Source: Paracoccaceae bacterium (GTDB lineage: Bacteria; Pseudomonadota; Alphaproteobacteria; Rhodobacterales; Rhodobacteraceae). Taken from it: a stretch of 64,000 nt of DNA. The notes under the pieces were generated by a model that ran no database searches, was not told the DNA's origin, and worked only from the letters and a program-made list of their open reading frames with translations. The translations under genes and the position numbers were made by a program. The stretch's first letter is position 1; every line of letters starts with the position of its first letter. This document shows, piece after piece, positions 43,319 to 51,403 of the stretch. The stretch covers positions 248,001 through 312,000 of the forward strand of contig JANSXY010000001.1 of the NCBI GenBank assembly GCA_024742695.1, in the 5' to 3' direction.

Positions 43319-43400
43319 GCATACGTGAAATTCTCGGTCTGTGCATCGCAAGGATCACAGCTACACTCAAACCCGCGCAAACCCTTGTTCAGGAGTTCCC

Positions 43401-43868
43401 ATGATGAAGACGTCCCGCATTCTCGCCGCCACCGCCGCCGCCGTTCTGGCAGCCACGCCGCTTCTCGCCCAGCAGGGGCCCGAGGCGCAGGCGATGAAGG
43501 CCCGGCAAGGGATGATGCAGTTCTACGCGATGAACCTTGGCGTTCTGGGCGCGATGGCGAAGGGCGAACGCGATTACGACGCGGCCGCGGCCAGCGCCGC
43601 CGCCGGCAACATCGCCGGCGTTGCGCAGCTGAACATGTCGATGCTCTGGCCCCAGGGTTCCGACGACATGAGCCTGGACGGCTCCCGCGCCCTGCCGGCG
43701 ATCTGGGAGAACATGGCCGATGTCGGCGCGAAATCCGCCGCGATGCGCGAGGCCGCGCTGGCCATGCAGGCCGCGGCGGGCACCGACCTGGCCTCGCTTC
43801 AGGCCGCGATGGGCGCGCTCGGCGGCGCCTGCGGCGACTGCCACAAGGCCTATCGCACGCCGCAGTAA
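43401..43868 (+). CDS. Cytochrome c' (class II c-type cytochrome)
   Basis: The 155-residue precursor has a signal peptide (MMKTSRILAATAAAVLAATPLLAQ) and a four-helix-type mature domain that ends with the haem motif CGDCHKAYR close to the C-terminus, the hallmark of class II cytochromes. Cytochromes c' bind NO or CO in the periplasm and protect against nitrosative stress. ATG 43401 follows AGGAG. The gene is 92 bases from the divergent LysR gene and 21 bases before a dihaem cytochrome, so the two cytochromes form an operon. Confidence 0.9.
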   Translation: MMKTSRILAATAAAVLAATPLLAQQGPEAQAMKARQGMMQFYAMNLGVLGAMAKGERDYDAAAASAAAGNIAGVAQLNMSMLWPQGSDDMSLDGSRALPAIWENMADVGAKSAAMREAALAMQAAAGTDLASLQAAMGALGGACGDCHKAYRTPQ

Positions 43869-43889
43869 GGCCGGGCGGGGAAATCAACG

Positions 43890-44783
43890 ATGCGCCGGCT
43901 GATCGGTGGCGTTGCCGTCCTCGCCGCCGCCGGGGCCGCGGTGTTCTGGGTGATCACCGCGCCCCGGCCCCTGCCAGCCGATGCGCTGGCGGGGCTGGCG
44001 GGCGATGCGGCGCGCGGCGAAAGCGTGTTCTGGGCCGCGGGCTGCGCCTCTTGCCACGCCGCGCCGGGCGCTAAGGGCGACGCGATGCTGGTGCTGGCCG
44101 GGGGGCGGGAATTCCCCTCGCCCTTCGGAACCTTCGTGGCGCCCAATATCTCGCAACATCCAGACCGTGGCATCGGCGGCTGGACAGCGGATCAGGTCGC
44201 GAACGCCGTGATGCGCGGCGTGTCGCCCGACGGGCGGCACTACTACCCGGCCTTTCCCTACACCGCCTATGGCAAGATGACGCCGCAGGACGCGGTGGAC
44301 CTCTCCGCCTATCTCGAAACCCTCCCCGAATCGGAGGCCGAGAACCGGCCGCACGGGCTGGGCTTTCCGTTCACCATCCGTCGTGGGCTTGGCCTGTGGA
44401 AGATGCTTTTCGTCAGCGATGACTGGGTCTTGGCCGATGTCGCTGATGAAAAGGCCGAACGTGGCCGCTACCTGTCCGAGGCCTTGGCGCATTGCGGCGA
44501 ATGCCACACGCCGCGCGGACCTCTGGGCGGGCTGGACCGTGGCCGCTGGATGGCCGGCGCGCCGATCCCCGGCGAGGAGCGCGGCAGCTATCCCAACATC
44601 ACCCCCGCCGCGCTGGACTGGTCGGAGGGCGACATCGCGGAATACCTGACCTCGGGCTTCACGCCGGAGTATGACACGGTGGGCGGCCACATGGTCGAGG
44701 TGGTCGAGAACATGGCCCGCCTGCCGCGCGCGGATCGCGAGGCGGTGGCCGCCTATCTCAAGGCCCTGCCGCCGGTCGAGTGA
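43890..44783 (+). CDS. Dihaem c-type cytochrome
   Basis: The 297-residue protein has an N-terminal signal/anchor helix (LIGGVAVLAAAGAAVFWVI) and two cytochrome c domains with haem motifs CASCH (about residue 51) and CGECH (about 204). The later domain has GGHMVEVVENMARL, resembling cytochrome subunits of alcohol or gluconate dehydrogenases. It probably passes electrons in the periplasm to the terminal oxidase chain. It follows cytochrome c' by 21 bases. No dehydrogenase subunit is adjacent, so its electron donor is unknown. Confidence 0.87.
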   Translation: MRRLIGGVAVLAAAGAAVFWVITAPRPLPADALAGLAGDAARGESVFWAAGCASCHAAPGAKGDAMLVLAGGREFPSPFGTFVAPNISQHPDRGIGGWTADQVANAVMRGVSPDGRHYYPAFPYTAYGKMTPQDAVDLSAYLETLPESEAENRPHGLGFPFTIRRGLGLWKMLFVSDDWVLADVADEKAERGRYLSEALAHCGECHTPRGPLGGLDRGRWMAGAPIPGEERGSYPNITPAALDWSEGDIAEYLTSGFTPEYDTVGGHMVEVVENMARLPRADREAVAAYLKALPPVE

Positions 44784-44845
44784 CCGGCGGGTGGAACGGG
44801 CAGGTTCGCCCCGCAACGCCCCGATTTTTCAACGGAAACCGCGCC

Positions 44846-45796
44846 TCAGCCCCGGCCCAGCCGGGCCAGCCGCGCCGCGCGCAGCCGCTCGAAATCCTCG
44901 CCGGCGTGGTAGGAGGATCTGGTCAGCGGCGTGGCCGAGACCATCAGGAACCCCTTGCCATAGGCCGCCGCCTCGTAGGCCTTGAACTCCTCGGGGGTCA
45001 CGAACCGGTCGACCCGGTGATGCTTCGGCGTCGGTTGCAGGTATTGCCCGATCGTCAGGAAATCGACATCGGCGAAGCGCATGTCGTCCATCACCTGCAG
45101 AACCTGGCCGCGATCCTCGCCGAGGCCCACCATGATGCCGGACTTGGTGAACATCGCCGGGTCGATCTCCTTCACGCGCTGCAAAAGCCTCAGCGAGTGG
45201 AAATAGCGCGCGCCGGGGCGCACGCCGGGATAAAGGCCCGGCACGGTTTCGAGGTTGTGGTTGAACACATCGGGTTTCGCCGCGACCACGGTTTCCAGCG
45301 CGCTGGCCGGGCATTTCAGGAAATCCGGCACCAGCACCTCGATCGTCGTCTCGGGGCTGCGGTGGCGCACGGCGCGGATCGTCTGGGCGAAATGCTCGGC
45401 CCCGCCATCGTCGAGGTCGTCGCGGTCGACCGAGGTGATGACCACGTGATTCAGCCCCAGCGTTTCCACCGCATGGGCCACGCGCCCCGGTTCGAAGGCA
45501 TCGAGCGTCTGCGGCTTGCCGGTGGCGACGTTGCAGAAGGTGCAGCCACGGGTGCAGATCTCGCCCATGATCATCATGGTGGCGTGGCCGTGGCTCCAGC
45601 ATTCGCCGACGTTGGGGCAGCCGGCCTCTTCGCAGACGGTGACCAGCTTGTTCGATTTCAGGATCTCGCGCGTGGCCTTGTAGCCCGCCGAGGTCGGCGC
45701 CTTGACGCGGATCCAGGCGGGTTTCTTCGGCTGCGCCTGATCGGGGCGGTGGGCCTTTTCCGGGTGGCGGTCGGCGGGCAGTTTCAGGTCACGCAT
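44846..45796 (-). CDS. lipA: Lipoyl synthase
   Basis: LipA inserts two sulfurs into octanoyl groups on lipoyl domains. The 316-residue radical-SAM protein has the auxiliary cluster motif [12 protein letters not shown] near 55-66 and the SAM cluster motif [10 protein letters not shown] near 81-90, plus the C-terminal [10 protein letters not shown] with the conserved Ser. I chose ATG 45796, which follows GGAG; the open frame to 45889 is not family-like. Its first eight bases overlap the end of the Hint-domain gene upstream. Confidence 0.96.
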   Translation of the reverse strand: MRDLKLPADRHPEKAHRPDQAQPKKPAWIRVKAPTSAGYKATREILKSNKLVTVCEEAGCPNVGECWSHGHATMMIMGEICTRGCTFCNVATGKPQTLDAFEPGRVAHAVETLGLNHVVITSVDRDDLDDGGAEHFAQTIRAVRHRSPETTIEVLVPDFLKCPASALETVVAAKPDVFNHNLETVPGLYPGVRPGARYFHSLRLLQRVKEIDPAMFTKSGIMVGLGEDRGQVLQVMDDMRFADVDFLTIGQYLQPTPKHHRVDRFVTPEEFKAYEAAAYGKGFLMVSATPLTRSSYHAGEDFERLRAARLARLGRG

Positions 45797-47018
45797 CTGG
45801 GGCTCCGGCGCAGGCGGCGGCTTCCTCCGACATAGGCGCAATCGGCACGAAGGGCAACGCGGCCAAGGCCGGGCCGGGTTGCGCGCCACGCAAGGCGGCC
45901 ACCAGCGCCCGCGCCTCGCGCCCGTTCAGGAACCGCCGCGCCGGTGCGGCATGCGCCGGCGCGCCGGGGCTGGCGAGCCGCGGGAACAGCGTGAAGATCT
46001 CGGCGCGCTGCGCGGCGGGCATCATCGTCATCGCCATCGGCCCGGTGAACAGGCTTTCGGACCAGGCGCCTTCAGCCAACACCACCTCGTGCGCGTCGAA
46101 CAGCAGGTGATGGTAGGTCACGCCGCGTTCGGGCGGCGCGGGCGCGATCCCGGGCAGGCTGACCAGGTGCTTCGCGGCGGCCAGCACCTCGGGCGCGCCG
46201 AACCGCGCGGCGATCTCAGGGCCGGCCAGCAGCATCCGGTGCTGGGGCGACACGGAAAGCACGCGCGCCGGCATCCCCGGACCCAGCGCGCCCGGGGCAA
46301 GGGTGACGGGCCGCAGCCGTTCTGCCGCCGCCAGCCGGGCGGGCGAAATGTGCCGCGTCCCGGCCCAGCGGACCGGGCGATAGCCCCGGTCGCGGGTCAG
46401 CACCAGGTCGCCCGGGCGCAGCGCCTCGACCGGCACGGGGCCGTGCAGCGCGGCGATCATCGTGCCGGCGGCGAAGCAGACCGGGCCGCCATCCAGCGGC
46501 GTGGGCGCCGCGTAGACCACGCTGTCGGGGCTGTTGGAGGGCCACTGCAAGCTGGCCTGACCGGAGATCGGCACATTGGAGCTGACGGCCCCCGCAGCGG
46601 GGCCGTCGGACGCCAGCAGCGGTGTGGTCTTGCGCGGATCGGATACATCCCCGAAGTCGAGAAACCGAACCACCTGGCCCTGCGCGGTATCGACAAGGGC
46701 AACGCCCTCGTACTGACCGGTCGGCCCGATCGTGTCGTAGGCCCCGATCAGCACATCGGGAAAGACATCCTGCGAAATCAGAAGAACGTATTCCCCGGCC
46801 TCGGCATCGTAGACATGGCTGACGCCGGGATCGTCCAGCGTGACGACCCTGCCCACCGTGGCCGCAGGATCGCCGGTGGCGACGACGTCATAGAATGCGA
46901 CGGCGAAGTCGCCCCGTGCCGCGAATTCCGCCGGCGTCAGGGCGATCTCGACGAACTCGGCGATCCCCGTATCCGAGGCCAGCACGTTGGCGAAGTGGAT
47001 TTCGCTGATCCGCGCCAA
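45789..47018 (-). CDS. Hint-domain protein (Hedgehog/intein-like), TTG start
   Basis: The 409-residue protein begins [26 protein letters not shown], a domain common at the N-terminus of Rhodobacterales Hint proteins. A Hint domain follows from about residue 180 ([30 protein letters not shown], then [16 protein letters not shown] and [15 protein letters not shown]). Such proteins are often secreted and may self-process, but function is unknown. The start codon must be TTG at 47018: an in-frame stop lies just upstream and the protein aligns from residue 1. No ribosome site is visible. It overlaps lipA by eight bases, which suggests co-expression. Confidence 0.82.
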   Translation of the reverse strand: MARISEIHFANVLASDTGIAEFVEIALTPAEFAARGDFAVAFYDVVATGDPAATVGRVVTLDDPGVSHVYDAEAGEYVLLISQDVFPDVLIGAYDTIGPTGQYEGVALVDTAQGQVVRFLDFGDVSDPRKTTPLLASDGPAAGAVSSNVPISGQASLQWPSNSPDSVVYAAPTPLDGGPVCFAAGTMIAALHGPVPVEALRPGDLVLTRDRGYRPVRWAGTRHISPARLAAAERLRPVTLAPGALGPGMPARVLSVSPQHRMLLAGPEIAARFGAPEVLAAAKHLVSLPGIAPAPPERGVTYHHLLFDAHEVVLAEGAWSESLFTGPMAMTMMPAAQRAEIFTLFPRLASPGAPAHAAPARRFLNGREARALVAALRGAQPGPALAALPFVPIAPMSEEAAACAGAPDA

Positions 47019-47038
47019 GGTTGTGGCCGATCAGCTTT

Positions 47039-47100
47039 CGCGGGGCGCGGCCCCGCGGCGTGACCCGTGCCCCGGAGGAAAACGCGCAGGGCACGGGTCA
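47039..47100 (-). promoter_or_regulatory. Two-hairpin leader before the Hint gene
   Basis: On the minus strand, TGACCCGTGCCC (47061-47072 region) pairs perfectly with GGGCACGGGTCA (47089-47100) around a 16-base loop that reads TGCGCGTTTTCCTCCG. A second perfect 8-base stem (CGCGGGGC/GCCCCGCG, 47039-47057) follows directly. The second stem ends about 20 bases before the TTG start. The CCTCC in the apical loop is complementary to Shine-Dalgarno sequences. Confidence 0.5.
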
Positions 47101-47214
47101 ATGCGTCGCGCAAACATGGATACCCTCACACTCGGTACTCAACACATCGGGAACATCCCGACGCGACCGGGATAGCCGAACGGGGTTAACGCGCGGTTGC
47201 CGGGGCCGAAAGTG

Positions 47215-48321
47215 TCATCCGATCAGCGGCTTGCCCGGCCCGTAGGTCTCGTCATAGTGCCGCCTGAGGCGGATCAGCGCGATCCGAAGCACGATCTTGC
47301 CCGACCGCGCCGACCAGCCCAGCCGCTTTTCCGCGCTTTCCAGCCCTTCGAGGAAACAGCAGACCCGCAGCGCCATGTCGCCCAGTCCGGGGCCGAGATC
47401 GGCCAGCGCGGCGGCCACCCGGTCGCGCGCCGCGCCGGCGCGGTCTGACCGGTCGGGCGGGTCGCCCCGCCCCGGCGCCTGCGCCCCGGCGGTGAGGAAC
47501 CTGTCCCAGTTCTGCGCCACCCGCGGGCCAAGCTGGGCGATCTCGAAATCCTCGCGCAGCCGTTCGGCGGCATCCACGAGATCGCGGGCGAGGAACGGCC
47601 GCCCGTCGCGGTCGCTGCGCCGCGCCAGCACCTGTACCGGGCTTTCGCCGAGGTTCACGCGCGCCCGGCGCGGCGCCTCGCCCGGCCCGGCGTCGAAATC
47701 CCGTTCGCTCATCTCCCGGTGCTGGGCGGCGAACCCCGTCGCCGCCTCCGACAGGCCGACGCCGGCGGCGGGCCCGAGCATCCGCCGCAGCGCCGACCGC
47801 CCGGCGGCGGTCAGACGGTATGTCGTGACGCGGCCGGTGCGGTTGGCGGTGATCCAGTCCTTCAGGGCGAAGGCCTGTGCAACGGCGCGATCGACCGTGG
47901 CGATGCGGCGCTCGTCGCGCAGTACCGCCGCCTTGTCGAGATCGGCGGCCACGGCCAGAACCGTGTCGGGTTCGGCCAACCGGCGCAGGATGCGCCGGGC
48001 CTCGCGGTCCAGCGTGGCGGCATCGGGAAGCGGTTTACGCGTTACGGAACAGTCGGGCATTGGGCTGTGATCCTCCTCGTGGCGATCGACGTTCTGGACG
48101 GAAAGCTCTGCGGCCAGCACGGCCAGCGCCTCGTCGACGAGGGGATCGTCCCGCCGCGCCTCGGTCCGGCGGACCTGTCGCAGCACGGTCGAGGGATGCC
48201 GGCCGATCCGCCGGGCCAGCGCGCGCAGCGCCGTGCCGCCCTCGACATGGTCAAGGTACAGGCCATGCGCCCGAGGCAGCCAGTCGGGCAAAAGGCCCCT
48301 GGCATCGGAATGGAACGTCAT
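47215..48321 (-). CDS. DUF6456 helix-turn-helix protein
   Basis: The 368-residue protein has an N-terminal helix-turn-helix (YLDHVEGGTALRALARRIGRHPSTVLRQVRRTE, about 18-50) and a second DNA-binding-like region (ALKDWITANRTGRVTTYRLTAAGRSALRRML, about 160-190). A C-terminal DUF6456 domain ends with LRIALIRLRRHYDETYG. The family is found mainly in Rhodobacterales and its role is unknown; the domains point to a transcription factor. ATG 48321 follows GGGGGA. It is divergent from a DUF6477 gene, a pairing that I recall from other Rhodobacterales. Confidence 0.75.
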   Translation of the reverse strand: MTFHSDARGLLPDWLPRAHGLYLDHVEGGTALRALARRIGRHPSTVLRQVRRTEARRDDPLVDEALAVLAAELSVQNVDRHEEDHSPMPDCSVTRKPLPDAATLDREARRILRRLAEPDTVLAVAADLDKAAVLRDERRIATVDRAVAQAFALKDWITANRTGRVTTYRLTAAGRSALRRMLGPAAGVGLSEAATGFAAQHREMSERDFDAGPGEAPRRARVNLGESPVQVLARRSDRDGRPFLARDLVDAAERLREDFEIAQLGPRVAQNWDRFLTAGAQAPGRGDPPDRSDRAGAARDRVAAALADLGPGLGDMALRVCCFLEGLESAEKRLGWSARSGKIVLRIALIRLRRHYDETYGPGKPLIG

Positions 48322-48520
48322 GATTTCCCCCACGAAATCCGCTGACCGCCGGAACCTGCCCGCAGCAACGGAAACAACCGTGGGTTGCAAGTCTTACCCG
48401 TTCGTTAACGCCGGGAACGCTCGCTCGCGCCCGGCGAACGCCAGCGAACACCGCGGCGCAACACCCCGGCCAGAGGCGTCAGCCTGCATTCGAACGACCC
48501 GAACCGACCGGAGTACCGAC

Positions 48521-48820
48521 ATGGATCACGCCCCCAGCCCCCCGACCCAGATCGCCGCCCTGCGCCGCCCCGCCCTGCTGGTGCGGGCCGCGCGGATCGG
48601 GCTTGCCGGCTACCGCCGCGCCCGTGATCTTGGCCGCGTTCTGGGGGCCGAACCACCGCGGGATTCCGGCACTGTCGTCGCATTGCTGGCGGATATGGAA
48701 GCCATGATGGAACTACGCCGTCGCTGCGGAACGGGCGGCTATGTTCCCTCGGTGCATGTCGCCCTGCTGATCGCCCTCATGGCGGAACACCGCGTGCCGG
48801 ACGGCGGCGGATCAAGCTGA
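48521..48820 (+). CDS. DUF6477 family small protein
   Basis: The 99-residue protein (LRRPALLVRAARIGLAGYRRARDLGRVLG at about 15-43; VALLADMEAMMELRRRCG at 52-69; HVALLIALMAEHR at 79-91) fits DUF6477, a Rhodobacterales family of unknown function. It is helical and basic, with no export signal. It faces the DUF6456 gene across about 200 bases with no obvious palindrome. ATG 48521 begins the conserved part; the longer open frame upstream overlaps the divergent gene and is spurious. Confidence 0.7.
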   Translation: MDHAPSPPTQIAALRRPALLVRAARIGLAGYRRARDLGRVLGAEPPRDSGTVVALLADMEAMMELRRRCGTGGYVPSVHVALLIALMAEHRVPDGGGSS

Positions 48821-48938
48821 CCGCGTCAGGCTGCATTAACGCGCATGTACGCAGGGATCACCCTCGCGCTGGCTAGAAGCATAGGTGAAGAAACGCCGGC
48901 GAGGCGGCATGCCTGTCATGTCGCCGAACCGCTGCGCC

Positions 48939-49601
48939 TCACCCAGTGTCAAGGAAGGCATGGACATGGAGCGTGACGGCACCATCGAAATCGCCGACAA
49001 GCCGGCAAAGCTCCGCCGCGCGCTGAGGCGAGACCGGTCCGTATTCGGTTTCATACCAATCATAGCCCGGGCGCTGGAAATAGGTCGCCCAAGTCTTCAC
49101 TCCGAACCTGTAGGTTCCCGACGCGTCCGTCGTTGCAAGACGTGTGCACGCCTCGATCGGCAGGTCCGTAAGGACGAATCCGACAAGCGCCTTGTCGGAC
49201 CCTTCCCAACCCGGCATCGCTCCCGCTGATAGCAGGCCGGCGCTGCCGAACACCCCACCCAGCGCCGTTCCCCATTCCGTCACCAGACGGGTCTCAAACG
49301 CCGCTCGACCCGGGTAATAGAATTGCTGTGGCGGGCCGATCTTGTTCGCGGGCACGGCACCGGCGGCGATCAGCACCTCCGGAAGACGGTCGTAATTGAA
49401 GTTGCCGCCATCCCATTCCGCGGCATTGGCCGCCTTCATCAGGCCGGATGCCTCGGCAAACAAGGATCCAAGGATCCGTGTCTGCGTATTCACGCGGCTG
49501 GAAAGTGCCGCCTGCTGGAAGAAGATTATTCCCCCGACAATCAGGCCGAGAGCGATCGATATGAAAAGGACCGCCTCAATAAGCGTTACACCACGCCGCA
49601 T
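48939..49601 (-). CDS. Type IV pilin-like protein (PilS-like)
   Basis: The 220-residue protein begins MRRGVTLIEAVLFISIALGLIVGG, with a short prepilin leader, cleavage expected after Gly4, Glu at mature position 5 and a 25-residue hydrophobic helix. The globular domain has two cysteines in the C-terminal half (EACTRL and AELCRL) that could form the D-region disulfide of type IVb or PilS pilins. No prepilin peptidase, assembly ATPase or other pilin is in the window. Base composition and codon choice look less GC-rich than in the neighbours, which suggests transfer. It could also serve as a pseudopilin. Confidence 0.75.
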   Translation of the reverse strand: MRRGVTLIEAVLFISIALGLIVGGIIFFQQAALSSRVNTQTRILGSLFAEASGLMKAANAAEWDGGNFNYDRLPEVLIAAGAVPANKIGPPQQFYYPGRAAFETRLVTEWGTALGGVFGSAGLLSAGAMPGWEGSDKALVGFVLTDLPIEACTRLATTDASGTYRFGVKTWATYFQRPGYDWYETEYGPVSPQRAAELCRLVGDFDGAVTLHVHAFLDTG

Positions 49602-49688
49602 TTTCGCCCACTCGTTACAGTACTTGCACGCAAATCATAATGAGCGAGGCCGAAGTGGACAATCTCTATCGCGCCCGGCGCGGCGGCC

Positions 49689-51236
49689 CTACGTAAAGCT
49701 GTCGGGCGCCTCCGCCTTCTTCCGGGCCACGTAGTCGGCCAGCGCCTCTTCCACCGCCGGATCGATCGCGGGCTTCTGGTAGTCGGCCAGAAGCTTGGCG
49801 ACCCGCGCGGTGGCCAGCGCCTGGGTATCGCGCGCGCCTTCTTCCTCCCATGTCTCGAAGGGCTTGTAGTCCAGCAGGTCGCTGCGCCAGAAGGCCGACT
49901 TGAAATTCGCCTGGGTATGGGCGCAGCCAAGGTAGTGGCCGCCGGGGCCGACCTCGCGGATCGCGTCCATCCCCTGCCCGTTCGCGTCCATCTCGACGCC
50001 GCGGGCAAAGTGATGCAACACACCCAGCTGGTCGGCATCCATCACGAATTTCTCGTAGGACGAGACCAGGCCGCCCTCCAGCCAGCCGCAGGCATGCAGC
50101 ATGAAATTGACGCCGGCCAGCAGCCCCATGTTCAGGCTGTTGGCGGTCTCGTAGGCGGCCTGCGCGTCGGGCAGCTTGGAGCCGCAGAACGACCCGGCCG
50201 AGCGGTAGGGCAGACCCAGGCGGCGGGCCAGTTGCCCCGCGCCATAGGTGATATGCGCGGCTTCGGGCGTGCCGAAGGTCGGCGCGCCGGAATTCATGTC
50301 GATCGAGGTGACGAAGGCGCCGAAGATCACCGGCGCGCCGGGCCGGATCAGCTGGCTGTAGGCGACGCCGGCCAGCACCTCGGCCAGAACCTGGGTCAGC
50401 GTGCCGGCCACCGTCACCGGCGCCATCGCGCCGCCGACGATGAAGGGCGAGATGATGCAGGCCTGCCCCGCGGCGGCATAGACCTCCAGCGCGCCCATCA
50501 TCACGCTGTCGAAGGTCAGCGGAGAGTTGATGTTGATCAGCGAGGTCATCACCGTGTTCCGGTCGACGAACTCCGCCCCGAACAGGATCTTCGACATCTC
50601 GACCGAGTCCGCCGCCCGGCTGGGTTCGGTGACGGACCCCATGTAGGGCTTGTCGCTGAGCGTCATGTGCGCCAGCAGCATGTCGAGATGGCGCTTGTTC
50701 ACAGGCACGTCGGTCGGTTCGCAGACCGTGCCGCCGGAATGGTGCAGCCATTTCGACATGTAGCCGAGTTTCACGAAGTTGCGGAAATCCTCCATCGTGG
50801 CATAGCGCCGGCCGCCGGCGGCGTCGCGCACGAAGGGCGGGCCGTAGACCGGGGCGAACACGAGGGAGTTGCCGCCGATCTCGACCGAGCGGTCGGGGTT
50901 GCGGGCATGCTGGACGATCCGGCCGGGCGCGGTTTCGCACAGCTTGCGCGCCAGCCCGCGCGGGATCCGTACCCGCTCGCCGGTGACATCGGCCCCGGCC
51001 TGCCGCCAGCGATCGAGCGCCGCCGGGTTCTCGACGAAGGCGACGCCGATCTCTTCCAGCACCGTCTCGGCGTTGTGCTCGATGATCTGGAGCGCCTCTT
51101 CGGTCAGCACCTCGAAGTTCGGGATATTGCGCTCGATGAACCGCGCGGTGTCGATCCGGACCGCGGTGCGTTCCGCCCGCCGCGCCGCGCCGCCGCCGCC
51201 GCGTGTCCGCCGTCCCGCTGCCTGAGCCTCCGCCAT
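49689..51236 (-). CDS. MttB-family (trimethylamine methyltransferase-like) protein
   Basis: The 515-residue protein is a full-length TIM-barrel methyltransferase of the MttB superfamily (IEHNAETVLEEIGVAF, NSLVFAPVYGPPFVRDAAGG, GALEVYAAAGQACIISPFIVGGAMAPVTVAGTL-type core, LPYRSAGSFCGSKLPDAQAAYE). In methanogens MttB carries pyrrolysine encoded by UAG; this gene has no internal amber codon and so belongs to the non-pyrrolysine group, where MtgB demethylates glycine betaine to a corrinoid protein. No corrinoid protein or activating enzyme is adjacent. ATG 51236 follows AGGAGGG. Confidence 0.87.
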   Translation of the reverse strand: MAEAQAAGRRTRGGGGAARRAERTAVRIDTARFIERNIPNFEVLTEEALQIIEHNAETVLEEIGVAFVENPAALDRWRQAGADVTGERVRIPRGLARKLCETAPGRIVQHARNPDRSVEIGGNSLVFAPVYGPPFVRDAAGGRRYATMEDFRNFVKLGYMSKWLHHSGGTVCEPTDVPVNKRHLDMLLAHMTLSDKPYMGSVTEPSRAADSVEMSKILFGAEFVDRNTVMTSLININSPLTFDSVMMGALEVYAAAGQACIISPFIVGGAMAPVTVAGTLTQVLAEVLAGVAYSQLIRPGAPVIFGAFVTSIDMNSGAPTFGTPEAAHITYGAGQLARRLGLPYRSAGSFCGSKLPDAQAAYETANSLNMGLLAGVNFMLHACGWLEGGLVSSYEKFVMDADQLGVLHHFARGVEMDANGQGMDAIREVGPGGHYLGCAHTQANFKSAFWRSDLLDYKPFETWEEEGARDTQALATARVAKLLADYQKPAIDPAVEEALADYVARKKAEAPDSFT

Positions 51237-51403
51237 GACGCATCCCTCCTTCGGTGGTCGTGGCGTCGTTTTAACGGCTTCGCCATGCGGGCATGACCGG
51301 TTTGCGTCATCTGGCACACGAAAGCGACCTGCGCCGCCGCCCCGGGTCGCGGCGCGCCCGCGCGGGCCTTGCGCGCCTCCCGCAACGGCCCTATTCCCCG
51401 GGC

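Noticed and set aside
42415-43887. A 490-codon frame that extends the LysR regulator upstream.
   Set aside because: The extra N-terminal part is antisense to the cytochrome gene and low-complexity; the LysR fold starts at the ATG at 43308.
47101-47175. A 24-codon plus-strand frame preceded by GGAGGA inside the leader hairpin.
   Set aside because: The ribosome site is too far from the ATG, no terminator follows, and the hairpin is better explained as part of the opposite-strand leader.
49689-51236. Possible pyrrolysine (in-frame UAG) in the MttB-family gene.
   Set aside because: The frame is open throughout with no amber codon; it belongs to the non-pyrrolysine group.
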